Below, piece by piece: positions 1 through 11,743 of a DNA stretch of 64,000 nt; position 1 is the first letter of the stretch, and every line of letters begins with the position of its first letter. The position numbers and the translations under genes were made by a program. Source of the DNA: Paramyrothecium sp. XJ0827 (lineage: Eukaryota; Ascomycota; Sordariomycetes; Hypocreales; Stachybotryaceae); contig JAJFPB010000013.1 of NCBI GenBank assembly GCA_020881915.1, positions 959,311-1,023,310 of the forward strand. Reading direction: 5' to 3'. The notes under the pieces are model-generated. The model did not search any database. It saw nothing but the letters and a program-made list of their open reading frames with translations, and had not been told where the DNA came from.

Positions 1-524
1 TCTTATAATATCGAGTTATACTTTCGCTCTTATGCTTGAGTTAACGTTCGTTATAGCATGGTATTGGACGGGAGTGATTTCTAGCACGAAGGAATACATA
101 TGCTTCTCTGGAGCGGGGTTTCAGCCTCAGCCTTAACCTCAGCCTCAGCCCTTTGGACAGATGCCTGCTAAGTCACTTCGTACAGCGATTCTGTCGACAT
201 GTACTTTGTTCCTAACAACACCCAGGGGTAGTTCCATGCCCTCAGGCGAGTTGTGGAGTGCGTGTGTCGTGAATGGTCTTCGTAAAGAGCACCAGATGCA
301 AGGGTAGCTGGTAACGCCATTCAGCAGGGTTCTATTAATGGTACGACGGCCAGGCTTAAATTTATTAAATTTAATATATTCACTTTTCCCTTGGCGCCAA
401 TGCGCAATACCATCCAATGACCGTGACATGACAGAAAAGCTGGCGTCAAGCCCGAGACTACCCTCAGGCTGGCGACTAAAGTTAAATTTAGATAATGTTT
501 TGAAGGCTTAAACTCGATCTCAAG

Positions 525-1160
525 GTGCCGCTTTCTCTACATGAACGCGAATCTGGCACACGTACTTCTTCCTCCCATCCACAATCTGTTCTGCTATTAG
601 CTATAACTCTCGGGTTTTCTGAACAATCTAAGATGTCCTCTCCAACCGCCCAGTCTTTCACCATTGAGAGGCTTCCGTTCAATTTCGAAAAGCAGTTAGC
701 AATTGCTTTCAGTTCTGAAGCTCGTTGCCTAATGAAAACGCCTTGGTCTCCAAGCTCGGAGTTGACCACTAGCATCCCGATACCGGGCCATTTCATGAAT
801 GAGCTGATAGCATATTGGGAATCCATCGACTATAGCAACACGGAGCTCGACATTAAAGAGAAGCTCGATAGCCATGAAAATTTGCTCGCATCCTCCTTTC
901 GACACAACATGGGTGAGCCAATGGACCACTTTCGCTCAGTGCAACGCACAGTCAACAACACTGCTTCCTGCTGGGAGGAAGTTGCAGCATGGGAAGAAGT
1001 CTGTATCTTGAAGCAAGCCTATGAGAAGCATGTGAATTTCAGAATAGAATCCGAGGTCATGAGACTGTGCTGCATTATCGCTGATTCCGTCTGTTCATTA
1101 CTCCCACATCGATTCGATGGTATTATATATGATCCTTTACTACTCTCATTTTCTCAATAA
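525..1160 (+). other. possible coding ORF, unknown product
   Basis: This is a 211-codon open frame with no recognisable domain. Its composition is protein-like in the second half (charged, with repeated acidic and aromatic residues), but there is no family match I can name. An overlapping minus-strand ORF (488-826) makes the coding strand uncertain. All neighbouring relics to the right read on the minus strand. I list it only because it is the longest frame in the first kilobase. It could be a relic or a chance ORF. Confidence 0.2.
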
Positions 1161-1220
1161 TGTAAAGTTGGAAAGGCTAGAGCGACTTATTCATGCATAT
1201 CCTTCACCTCCTCGGGTCGG

Positions 1221-1519
1221 CTATTCTAGTTGGCTATGTTTATACATATGAGCCTTGAGTAAATATGGCTTTGCAAACAGTTCACCGCATAGACCGCAAG
1301 AATGACCTATTTGATGTACCTTCGACTTCTGATTCAGTAGTCCAGAGCGTGTCCATTCCGCCTTACTACAGATTGGGCATTCATAGGTTGGCGTTGAAGA
1401 ATGGTGTGCGCGCCTGTGTTCTTGCAATCTATACGAATTCTTATAGAATCGACTCAGGTAATCGTGGCAAACGTAACGACCGTTCACCAGGACATCAGGC
1501 TTGTGTGAATCTGTCTTGA
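1221..1519 (-). pseudogene. C2H2 zinc-finger protein remnant
   Basis: The minus-strand frame encodes about three consecutive C2H2-type finger units. The second unit starts ECPIC and the third has CGLC followed by HMYKH. In the first unit the second cysteine of the CxxC pair is tyrosine (VCHDY), which a single G-to-A change on the coding strand explains. No start codon or full gene can be built: stops lie just upstream (about 1520-1535), and a possible further piece at 1607-1852 is out of frame. I infer a decayed DNA-binding protein fragment. It may once have belonged with the Zn2Cys6 relic immediately upstream on the same strand, but that link is not shown by the sequence. Confidence 0.5.
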
Positions 1520-1933
1520 GAGGCTAGGGTTAGTTAAGCATTGCAAGTTTGCTTGGTATGTTTCGTGGGCAAACCAATCAGAGGTTCAATGGACGATATT
1601 TCAACCTCATCTGCAGTAACGAAATTTGCATTTCAAAGCTCGTTGGCCAATTTTGGAAGTGAGGGGAATGCCCGCAGTACCGGTATGACTGTGCTCCTGG
1701 ATGATAGTTGGTTGGTGAACTTCAGACAGCGGCTGAGCTGACAGGCCTTCGATAGTGCCATGGAGTGGATTCACTGACAGCGTCGACCAGTTCTGTGGAG
1801 TACCGTCACAGCTTAGGTCTGACCGGTTATCCTGGTAGTCTCGATTGAACATCTGGGGAGGTCATCCTGGAGTTATCTTGATGCTTGTCTCAAACGAGGC
1901 AAGATGCTGGGGCATTTCGCCGGATTGGTCAGA

Positions 1934-2511
1934 TCACATGAAGCTGACCTTGAAACGCCCAATTTCGGGAAATATCAGTGTCTCTAAGCTAATTTGGACC
2001 ATATTGTTCTCTCCTTTCCCCATCTCATCAATAGCTAGAAGAGCGAAAGCTATTGTTTCAGGATGAGGAGCGGTTGCCGATAGAACTAGTTTCGGTACTA
2101 CAATAGTCAGTTATGACAGCTAGGATGTGTAGGTTACTTACAATCTTGGTTGAATAGATTATAGATATAGACCCTTGGATGTGGTATGATTGGTGTGTTC
2201 TGGGTCCCTTCGCTAGGAATGTCCCAACAGATACCTTGTCGCTGGGTTCCAGTGTCACCATTTATAGACTTAGCCATGTTATGAGGGCTCATCATGATAT
2301 TGTTAACAGTCTGGCTCTTCGGTTCTTTCAATCGACTCTCAAGCACTTCAATACGACGTTTTAGTTCATCCGAGGCCCGAGTTAAAGCGCTAAAACTGGG
2401 ATCAGCTTCAGTCAGTCAGAAGAAGGTGTAGGAATCATACCCGCTGTATTGACATTCGACGCCGCGTTTGATACAGGCGCTACAAATAGGCTTCTGTAGA
2501 TCGCATTTGAT
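1934..2511 (-). pseudogene. Zn(II)2Cys6 transcription factor remnant
   Basis: On the minus strand the second half of a fungal binuclear zinc cluster is readable: IKCDLQKPICSACIKRG, followed by the final cysteine with the expected C-x6-C-x2-C-x6-C spacing. It is followed by a 45-bp intron (2396-2440, donor GTATGA, acceptor CCCAG). The next exon has the typical linker and a short coiled coil (ASDELKRRIEVLESRLKEP). The family binds CGG-type half sites as a nuclear regulator. The first half of the cluster is damaged: a CxxC pair can be read just upstream, but a stop and wrong spacing separate it from the rest. After about 2138 the frame continues only through a doubtful short intron to a stop at 1934. 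The activation and middle-homology regions are missing. I judge it a truncated relic. Confidence 0.6.
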
Positions 2512-2720
2512 CTGAATAGTAACTCTTAGTTAACATCCTGCGCAAGGTCGAAAGGTGATAGGTGCCCTCCCCCTTCGGCATGAGTCGAACGTGAGATGGG
2601 TGGCGCGGCTTTTTGGTTGAGTCATCATGGGTGATGGTCGAGCTGAAATGAAAGTCAAACTTGGGTCGGGAACTCCAGGACCTTATATCTGCCTTCTCCC
2701 TCACAACCACCCCCCTTCAA

Positions 2721-3346
2721 TCACCGCCCGCACACACCCCCCCTAACCACCAGGCACCCTGGATTACCGTAGGCTTGGGTAGCAAACAAAAGCCTATCAA
2801 ATGGTCGGCAAGCCATTTCGGGCTCCAACATTAAGTACCATCTCGTCCTTCGAAGCGGACGCAAGCCACCGTCCATTGGGCGAGATGACCAAGGCATTGA
2901 TAGCGCCACTGTGTCCTCCAATTTTTGGTCATCTCTACCAGTCGAGATGTCCCAGAGCCGTAGCATCCCATCCTTCGAAACAGACGCGAGCAACCGGCCG
3001 TCAGGGGAGAAGGCCACGGCGTTGACAGAGCCAAGATGGCCCTCGAGCGACCGCTGATAGGCACCTGTCTCTGCATCCCAGACACGCACCGTTTTGTCAT
3101 TTGAGGCGGGCGCGAGCAACCGGGTGTCGTCATACGAGAAAGCCAGAGCGTTGACAGAGCTACGGTGGCCCTCGAGTGTCTGCTTACACTCATTCCATTC
3201 GTCTCGTACGTTTGGGACTCTTTTAAGCCAATTCGGTCTGTCCTTGCTAAACTGCTGGCAAACCCAACTGTTCTGAGGTGTGAATATAAGAGCCGACACG
3301 TTTGCGGATAGCGATCTTCCAATTCAGCTCTACACCCTACTTTCAA
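2721..3346 (-). pseudogene. WD40 tail of a HET/NLR-like protein
   Basis: The frame from 3299 downward begins with the segment that joins the STAND/NACHT helical part to the propeller in fungal incompatibility-type NLRs (ALIFTP, then WNECKQTLEGH). It continues with two WD40 repeats (VRVWDAETGAY, LRLWDISTGR) and part of a third. The frame breaks at about 2860, where the WD40 reading continues in another frame. The NACHT domain and effector domain are absent to the right, where the sequence turns into unrelated DNA with a duplicated 17-mer. The family acts in non-self recognition and programmed cell death. This copy is a short relic with no plausible start codon. Confidence 0.7.
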
Positions 3347-3414
3347 ATCAACTCTACCCCCCTGTCACCAATAGCGCGGTTTGCCTTTTGGGTGCGGTTT
3401 CAAATCAACTCTAC
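3341..3414. repeat. duplicated 17-mer
   Basis: The motif TTTCAAATCAACTCTAC occurs at 3341-3357 and again at 3398-3414. A degenerate third copy (AATTCAGCTCTAC) starts near 3321. It sits at the broken 5' edge of the WD40 relic. No function is apparent. Confidence 0.6.
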
Positions 3415-3552
3415 GTAAAGTTAATTCACAACTTGGGGATAGCGCCACCGACGCAACGCTTAAGTCAGTGTAAGGCTGGTAACTCTAACTAAAGCCTTAC
3501 AGCTAATCACCTTACAATATAGGCTAGAGAAACTAAAAAACCTCCACCTGCA

Positions 3553-5696
3553 CTACCTAAACAGTGCTAACAGGCGGTCGACTGTTTTGGAGAATAATCT
3601 CACAAACAAAACAAAAACTAGGTCATTACCAAACTCAATCGTCCCAATCCAAATTAGTACAGACAGCAGGATAAATCCAATCAGACCTATCAAGTTTATG
3701 TTTTTGTGACTTGCGACGTGGGACTTGATATGCCTGCATGCATCTTGTAAACCTCTTCTCTCTAATTCATTATATGCCTTCGGCAAGTCATAGGCCATGC
3801 CCTGTGCGACTCCAATTACGTCAAGTTGCAACGTCGCAAGTTTGACCTGGAAAAGCCTTTTGACCTCCGACATCCAGTGGTCAGGCCCAACAGGCCCAGC
3901 TAGAATGTGCTCCATCCTAGATATCCGGAAATGTTCCGTCGGCTTGGCGTAAGCCTGTTGATAGTAGCGAGGAATCGCCATAGACAAATTCAACAGTGTA
4001 ACACTATCAGTGATCCAAGGCTTGTTCCATTCTGGCTTGAGAAGTTCGCTGTCGTCAGAGTGATCCGGATACCATGTGGCCCCAGTGCGAGGATGCCTGA
4101 TGGCGAAGGAACTGGTACAGGCGAGAATGGTGTGTCTTTGGAGGTGATTGAATGACACTTGCCCAAAATTGGATTGCAAGCCGGCCGTTATTGTGGCAGG
4201 AAAGATCGGGTCGTCGCTAGGATTGGCGTACAGTGTATTGGAGCCAATGAGGAAAATCCAAGTCAGCGCGTTTGGAACCTGAAATTCCTTTCTCACCTTC
4301 CGCTGGCCAACCGTTGTCTCGAGTTTATCCCATCCTTCAGGAGGAAAAAGTCTGGGATTAATAAAATGAGTGAGCCACAACATGGACTAAATGGGAAGAA
4401 GGAGACTTACTTGATATCGTGGCTTCTCCTCCTAAAAAGTTGTTGCCTGATGTGGTCCTTCGTCATCTCAGGGAAAGTCGTAGACATGGTCAAGTTTGAA
4501 TCGCCCGTATCCCAAGGCATGAAATTGCCAAAATAGTAAGAAACATTGCGAGACCCAGGCTCTCGCCCAGGCTGTGAAATAACGTAGGGCTCCTCGGGGG
4601 AAACAGGCGAGCATGTGGATGTGAGCTTGAATTGGCAACGGACCGGCTGATTAAATCCCAAAACTCCAGAGTCAACAAAGTCTGTGTCGACAGAATATGC
4701 GCCTGTTTTCCCAAACAAGCATATGTGTTCGGGAAAGGGGCATGTGGCGTTGGTGTTCTCTTTGAAGTTTATGCGCGGACTATACAGTGCTGAGCATTCC
4801 GACTCTGATGCATTTGCAGAATAGCAGTTTTCAGCATATGAAATGAATTTGGTGGACCGAGCACTAAGATCATTCGTGTATGGAAGCATTGGAGGAGGGT
4901 GCTTGTCCTGTTCCGGAGAACTCGCCAGAATCGATGGCCTTGCATATAATTCGCTCATCCACACGCCACAGTTGGAATTATCGACGAGAGCTGCCGAGTT
5001 GGTTATAATGGCAGCAGCTGAAATGGCAAGAAGTTGCTGCGCAATTATGATGAGAAATAAGAGAAGCACAAGGGTTGAAATCCCGGTAAAGACCCAGAAG
5101 TCTTCTCTTAGATTATGCCACAACCTCAAGATGAGGCTCGCCGCTCTCTGGTCAGGGTTGGGAGAAAGTTGTATTCGATCCATGACAAGATGGCGATGGA
5201 CTAACCGTCCTATTGCGTCCCCAAAAGAATGAGCTCCTGCAATGGAATCCTGAAACCCAACATCTAGGCGGCGACCACTTTCATCGAGATCATTCAGTCT
5301 GATTGGTGCTGGATGTTGCACACTTTGACTCGATGCGAATTCAGCATCTGAAAATACCTCGCGAGCTCGTCTCAGCCGCTCAGAATCCGCAATGTTGCTG
5401 CTGGCAGACCTGGCGGGCGAAAGGAGTGAACGGACTCGGGATAAAGCCCGACTAGTCATTGGTATCAGAATCTTGAGAAACACGATTAGTCGAGGCAGCG
5501 TGAGGGCCAGAACCACAGCCACTGTGTTGGTAATGACCTGAGCCGTTGTTTCCTCAACCAACAATTGGCCACCTGCAAAAGATAATTAGTTAACAGGCAT
5601 TGTGTATAGAGCTATCCACATACTTCTCCAATCCGGTAAATCATGGTTTCTCCAAAATCCCGTCATGACCGAGCCCTGCGCCAATGGAACGCTCAT
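3553..5696 (-). CDS. fungal multi-pass membrane protein, unknown function
   Basis: Three exons join in frame: 5624-5696, 4411-5572 and 3553-4351. The introns are 51 bp (5573-5623, GTATGT...TTTTGCAG) and 59 bp (4352-4410, GTAAGT...ATCCCAG). They give 677 residues. The start ATG at 5696 leaves a short N-terminus before the first hydrophobic segment (about residues 37-63). A second segment lies at about 182-215, and a long hydrophobic stretch ends the protein (about 630-665). Between them is a large region rich in cysteine, aromatic residues and N-x-S/T sites, which suggests an extracytoplasmic domain. I recognise the layout from a fungus-specific family of unknown function; no enzyme motif is visible. 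All splice junctions keep frame and no stop interrupts, so the gene looks intact. The inverted end of the DDE element at 5818 lies only about 120 bp upstream of the ATG, so its promoter region has probably been replaced or altered. Confidence 0.75.
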
Positions 5697-5817
5697 TATT
5701 CCAAAAAAAAATTTGTTGGGTTCTTTGGGTTGTGGTAAGAAGTTAGAAGCCTTGCGCAGCTGAGAGCCAGGGCACGTGATGATGCTGCAGGAAGACGTTC
5801 TCATTCGCCCAGGTATA

Positions 5818-5848
5818 CGGTCGCACATTACCACATGGGTGACAAAAC
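5818..5848 (+). repeat. left terminal inverted repeat of the DDE element
   Basis: This 31-bp segment is the exact reverse complement of 14976-15006. It begins CGGTCGCACATTACC and is preceded by TA. Confidence 0.8.
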
Positions 5849-6260
5849 TCTTTTGGGAAGCCTCAACCCTGTTAAAATACTTAGTAATTTTGGGGCCCCC
5901 TGCAAGACTACAGTACCGCACACTATCCGGAAGGTATCTCTTCATTTAGATGGCATCTCCACCAGGAAATATGTCGTGATAATTCCTGGTGACGCGTCAC
6001 AATTCTTCCACTCATACATCCACACCAGCATCAATACCCAACCCATCGCCATCCTATAGCTATTATAGGCTATCCCCATCCATTCTCTAAGTAAGCTCGG
6101 GTCTATCTATTAGAAAATTGTATAACTGACCTTGTCTTATACATAGAGATGCCCGATCATGTCCTATCGCAGATATGTCCTGATGTTCCGAAGACCGTGG
6201 CCCCTAAATCGTACCAACGGAGCCACGATTTCATACGCGATAGCTATCCAGGGTCGAATC

Positions 6261-6380
6261 TGTTGAAATGGGAAGATAGCAGGTTTTAGGCTACTTAATT
6301 TCTAAAAATGAGAGGTGGGAGAGTCACCACTTATACAGTTTACCACCGACTTGATCGTCCATCACACGTGACCTCCAACA
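6261..6380 (-). repeat. 3' LTR of the Copia element
   Basis: This 120-bp repeat is identical to 11744-11863. Next to it, the element strand carries a purine-rich stretch (GAGTGGGAG) that fits a polypurine tract. Confidence 0.93.
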
Positions 6381-7075
6381 CTCCCACTCGAGCAAGGCGG
6401 TGGTACTCAGTCTACTAGTTCTCAGCAACCTCATTAAAACCTTAAAACACCTTCGTGGGTGAAAGAGGAAAGAGTGTTACTGGAAATATCGATGCCGTCC
6501 CGGGTTCGTGGGGAATATTGTCTTGGATAAGACAAGGCTCCCACTGCAGCCCGCCTCGGTATCTACTTCAACAAGTGCAGACAGCACTTTCGATTCTTCA
6601 CGGCTTCGGTCCACTGAGTACCGCACCCCGAAGCCGGAAGCTCATTTTTTTTGCCAGATCCATTACGCCGTGTTAGCAGCGCGCCAGGCCGTGTTAGCAG
6701 CCTCGGGCCCTTGGTGCTCGTTGGCAATAACTGCGGCTGCTCGCAGTACCAAGGTTCCATGGTCCAGTTCGGGATTTGCGACCCATGCAGCATTCCTTCC
6801 CGGCTTCGGTCCGCTGACACAGCCCCCGAGCCTTCGAGTTCGTCTTTTGCCAGATCTTCTTGGTCTGGTCGGGAATTGCAACCAGTGCGGCTGGGTCACT
6901 TATTGACCTTCTAGCGGTAGTTGAGGTGAGTTGGACGAGCTGCCATTGGATGTGGCAATCGGGGTAGTAGACTCCCACTGCATCCTCGCGCAGTGGCTCG
7001 GGGTAACACGTGTTGAATGTGTTCCAGAATTCGCAAAGCCTCGTAGCGTGGATCCTCTTTCTGACCCGAATAGCT

Positions 7076-10000
7076 TTACTCGTCCGGTCCGACCACTCCT
7101 AGGGCCTTCCGGAACACCTGGAAACGATCCTTAGGGAGAGCTTTTGTGAGTCCATCAGCTACTTGTTTGTCGGTCGGGATATATTTCATCTCAACCTCTC
7201 CGCTGGCCGTCTTTTCTCGCACAAAATGCTCTTGAATTGCAATGTGCTTTGTACGGGAGTGGTACTGAGGGTTCTTAGCCATCGCTATGGCACCCTGATT
7301 ATCGCCGTAGATGATTGTGGCAGCTAACTGGTTTGTGGCATCTACGCCTCTCAAGAGCTCTTGTAGTAAGATCCGTAGCCAAATGGCCTCCTTAGCTGCC
7401 TGTGTTTGCCCCATGTATTCGGCTTCGCAAGTAGACAGGGCCACAGACTGTTGTCGCTTTGCAGCCCAGCTGATTGCACCGCTGCCGATGTTGAAGATAT
7501 ACCCGGCAGTGGACCGTCGAGTCTCGGTGTCTCCGGCCCAGTCAGAGTCCGTATATCCCGTCAATGGGTAAAGGTCTCCTTGGAACTTGAGCTTGAAATC
7601 GCAGGTTCCTCGTAGGTACCTCATGATGCGTTTCACCGCGGCTTCGTGGGCCTTGGTGGGTTTTGCGAGATAACGGCTGCAAAGTGAGACGCCGAATGCA
7701 ATGTCTGGTCTGGTCCCTAGCATTGCGTACATCAGACACCCAATTGCTTTGGCGTACCAGTGCTTGCGATCTGAGTTGGTTTCGTCATTGTCAAGCGCGG
7801 GCTCTAGCTTCGCCGTTGCCACTGGGGTCGCAGTCGGTTTGGAGTCCCATAGTCCGAATTCCTTCAGGACTTTCTCAATGTACCCCTCTTGCGACAGGCT
7901 CAGTCTCCGCTGTCTGCGGTTCCGAGTAATGGACATGCCTAGGTAGAAATGGCAGGGCCCAAGATCTGTCATGCTGAACCGCTTGTTGAGGCTTTGTTTA
8001 ATCATCTCGATGGCCCCCTTTGATGGTCCTGCGATGAGCAGGTCGTCCACGTAAACGGCGATGTAGGTTTGGCCTTTGACGAAGACGCCCATGTCGGAAA
8101 CGAGAGGCTGGAATCCCTGCTCTTGGAGGAACAAGGAGAGAGTCTGGTACCATATTCTGGGTGATTGCTTTAACCCGTATAAGGCCTTTCGCAGTTTCCA
8201 AACTCTTCCGGTTCCGTCGTCGAACCCCTCTGGCTGCCCAACGTAGATCTCTTCGTCGATATTCCCGTAGAGAAAAGCAGTTTTGACGTCCATTTGTTCG
8301 AGCTCGAGGTCAAGCGCTGCGGCTATGGCAAAGATTGCCTTGTATGTCATGGGCTTAACGACTGAGGGCGAATGTCTCGTTGTAGTCGATTCCTTCTTGT
8401 TGCTCGAAGCCTCGGACCACGTAGCGTGCTTTGAATCGCAGGATTTCCCCATTGGCTCCCCTCTTGAGTTTGAACACCCATTTGCCCCTCAGTGCCTTCC
8501 GGTCCGGTGGCAACTTTGTCAAGGTGTAGACTTCGTTCTCCTCAATGGATTCCATCTCGGTAGTCATTCCCTTGAACCAGTTCTCCCACTGAAGGGAATC
8601 TCGGGCTTCCCTTATCGTTCGGGGCTCCGCCTCGTCTTCCAAGGAAGCCGCAAGATTGACATGGGCGCACACGAGGTTGGTGAGGGTATTGGTTCCTAGG
8701 AGTAGGTACCTCGAAGGAAGTTTCGCCTTGGTCGATCTCTGTGAGACCCGGAACTCTTCATCCCTGTATGGCGCCTCGGTTGGGTCAAGGGAGGCTCGGA
8801 TGTTCGTACGTGGATAGTTTCTGCTTCATCTTCCGACGTAGTCTCCTCAACCTGTGGGGTGATGTTGTGTCGCGACGGAGACGAAAGCTCTATTTCCGGA
8901 TACAAGGTGGGACCTTCGTTTCTTGTCTTCTTAGATCCACTAGGTGTTCCCGCCGATGTGTTGTGGAAGCTGGATTCGTCGAAGATGACGTTGTTGGCGA
9001 TGAAGACTCGATTGTTGTTGTCCACAACGATGTAGTTACTAGAGCCTTGATATCCAAGAAGTCGACATTGAATCGTCTTCTCACGCAGTTTTGTGTCTCT
9101 TGGCAGGTGGCAGTACTGCCCAGCCATTTGCGCCAATAACACGGATGTGAGAGAGATCTGGTTTGTCTCCGAACCACGCCTCATAGGGGTCTTGTTAAGG
9201 ACCTTGCTGGGGCTCCTATTCCGTACGTACACAGCCGCGTAGAGGATATAGGGCCAGAGATTTCGCGGCAAGTTTGATCGCTCGAGTGTGGGAGTAACCT
9301 TTTCTTGAAGCACTCGATTAAAGGCCTCCGCAACCCCGTTCTGCTCATGCTGATCGGTCGCGGTATAGCGAATCACGATGCCCTTGTTATCGCAAAAGTT
9401 GTATAGCTGGTCACTGCGATTTTCGCCACCCTGGTCGACGTGGAGGTAATGGCATCGACGTTCCGGTCTCTCGTATGTGTCGAGGAGGTGTTTGAAATGT
9501 CTCGTGAACTCGGACTTTTCCTTGACTGCGTATGCCCAGCCCATGCAGGTAAAGTCGTCCACGAAGACAATCCAATATCGCGAGCCGTCATATGCTCTGT
9601 CGGGAAATGGTCCTGCAATGTCTGCGTGGACGCATTCTAACGAATACGTTCCTTTGCGGATTGACTTTCGGTGTGGTCGCTCTTTCTGTTTCCCGACCAT
9701 GCATGGTTCGCAATTTTGGCCGCGTTGAATCGGGTGAATACCGTGAGCCATTCCCTTCAAGGCCTTGATTCCGTTTTCGCTCAGATGTCCAAGTCTTTCG
9801 TGCCATATTTGAAGCTCGGGGTCGCTAATAGCAAGTGACGCCAAGGCAGCGTTGATCACTTCATCTGGTTGGTCCACGACGTAGATCCCTGATCGTACAG
9901 TTGCTGTCAGGACTACTTGGTTGTCATGCATCACCCTGGCTTGGTTGTTGTCGAAAGAGATTTTCGCCCCCTTCCTTGTTAAAGCAGATATCGAAACAAG

Positions 10001-11205
10001 GTTGACACGTCCTTCCGGGGAGTATACTGAGTTGTCAAGAGCCAATTGTCGCGGGCCATCAAGTCCTTTTAGCCGTAGGATATAGTTTCCCAGTCCCTTA
10101 GGGGTGATCTGTGCCTCGCCGATTCCAACTGTCTGTCCGCCGCTCCAGGGGCGAAGGGTACCGAAGTTATCCCTTTTGCAAAAGGTGTGCATCGAAGCTC
10201 CGCTATCCAGCACATGCACTTGCTCAAGTAAATCGCTCAACCCTTGGCCCTGGTATGCCATGAGCTGTATGACAGACTCGGCATGGATGGCGAGAGCATT
10301 CGTAACTTCGTCTTGGTCCGCATTTCTGGCACGATTGTTGGTCCTTGGGTGATCTTGGCGCTGCTTTCTTCTGTATCGCCTATCGTTCAGGCGTTTCTTA
10401 AGCTCTGGGTGAAGTAACCAGCAGCCATCTGAGGTATGCCCAAGCTTCTTGCAGTGGCTGCAGGTCGTGAGGTTTTGCTCCTTGATGGCAGCGACCATGG
10501 CAGCATGCTTGATTGTCTCTTCGTCTTGGTCTTGTTGCTGCATCCGCTGGCTGTGTTCTTCCTGCTCGGCAGCTCTAGTGGCTTCTTCAATAGTAGCTGC
10601 TGCCTTGATGATGATGCCCTCGAGATTCCGTTCGGGTAGCAGGCTATGGCTCTGAAGAAATGCAGTGAGGAATACATGATACTTGGGTCCAAGTCCATTG
10701 AGGAACTTATCCATCAGTTGTGGCTCTCCGATTTGACTAGTTTCGTCTAGTTGAAGGATTTGGTCTCGGGGCTTCCGTAATTGCCGAGAGAAGTCAGATA
10801 CATTTTCGCAGTTGTCCAGAGTAAGCCGATCAAGCCTTTGCTGGAGGCCGTGGAATACACTACTGCCCTTGGGTTTGAAGTGTTGCTCTAATGTTTTGAG
10901 GATGTTGGCTAAGTGGCTGAGACCTTGGACTTCCTGTTTGGGACGGAAACCAAGTCGATATCGAACTGCCCCGCACGCCCGAGCTTGTCTCTGGTGCCAA
11001 GCATCTAACTTTTCTTCGAAGTCGACTTCCGAGAGACTTCCTTGCTCCAGTGGGTCTCGTTTTCTCTCCAGGAGATCGCCATAACCAGACACAGGGCCAG
11101 TAGGTCTCGGATTTCCTCGCTCCAGTTGATCCAGCCTCCAGAGGATTCGAGTTTGGCAACCCCGGAAAGATTTCCGCTTAGGCTCGAGTCTTTGACTTCT
11201 GGCAT
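7076..11205 (-). pseudogene. Copia gag-pol polyprotein, frame-broken
   Basis: The likely start is the ATG at 11205. Domains in order are: gag core; CCHC knuckle CSHCKKLGHTSDGC; protease DSGA (VHVLDSGASMH); integrase zinc region (H-H-CxxC) and D, D, E residues (VHADIAGP, VDQGGEN, EQNGVAEAFNR); reverse transcriptase with YVDD (AVYVDDLLIAG); and RNase H with TDSDWAGD and STCEAEYM. Breaks occur near 11095 (the gag start frame shifts into 8696-11296), near 8710 (RRNFLR to YLLLGTN) and near 8370 (one extra C in a CCC run before SVVKPMTYK). Each is repaired by one small indel. All catalytic motifs are intact, so the sequence was active very recently or the breaks are not real. Confidence 0.9.
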
Positions 11206-11379
11206 ATTGGAGTAACGTGGTGTGATGTGTTGATGTTGTTAAGTTGTTTTCGACGAAAGTAGAGGTAAGACAAGGGTTCCAGCCTGTCCTTCTCACAGAT
11301 AGCAGTCGCAGGCAGGAAGAAGCAGCGGCAGGTTATCGGGGCCAGCGAGAAGTATGACACAAGCAGCGAGGGGCTGACG

Positions 11380-11520
11380 GAAACGGCGAGGAGCTGACAA
11401 AACTAGCGAGGAGATTGACGGAAACAGCGTGAAGCTGACGAAAACAGCGAGAAGCTGCCGGAAACAGCCAGAAGCTGCCGGAAACAGCGTGAAGCTGACG
11501 GAACCATGGTGAAGTTGGTG
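11380..11520 (-). repeat. 20-bp tandem repeats in the Copia leader
   Basis: About seven imperfect 20-21-bp units of the type GAAACAGCGTGAAGCTGACG lie between the 5' LTR and gag. Two units are identical and the others differ at one to several bases. They are in the untranslated leader, where packaging signals could lie; no function is shown. Confidence 0.8.
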
Positions 11521-11723
11521 TTCCACAACTTAACCCCTAGTTGTGATACTGGGTAAATGATCAAGTAGTGGGTTCTTCGTTCAGGAGACAGGGAGATAAG
11601 GATCCTGATCGTGGCAGCATCAAAGGCCGCTGTTGAGTCTCCAGTGCAGTGGAAGGGACTGTAAGGTCCTTGTGAGTAAGGGATAGATGATTAGATAGGA
11701 GACTCAGCTTTAATATTTAGTTT

Positions 11724-11743
11724 AGCCGTCCGGGCTCATAACC
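11724..11743 (-). promoter_or_regulatory. primer-binding site matching the initiator-tRNA anticodon arm
   Basis: On the element strand the base after the 5' LTR starts GGTTATGAGCCCGGACGG. Its complement reads GTCCGGGCTCATAACC, which looks like the anticodon stem-loop (CTCATAA loop) of eukaryotic initiator tRNA-Met and not its 3' end. Copia of Drosophila is known to prime from an internally cleaved half of initiator tRNA. The same mode is inferred here. Confidence 0.75.

Noticed and set aside
5697..5945. Longer first exon of the membrane protein
   Set aside because: The upstream frame runs into the inverted end of the DDE transposon, so only the part from the ATG at 5696 is likely native.
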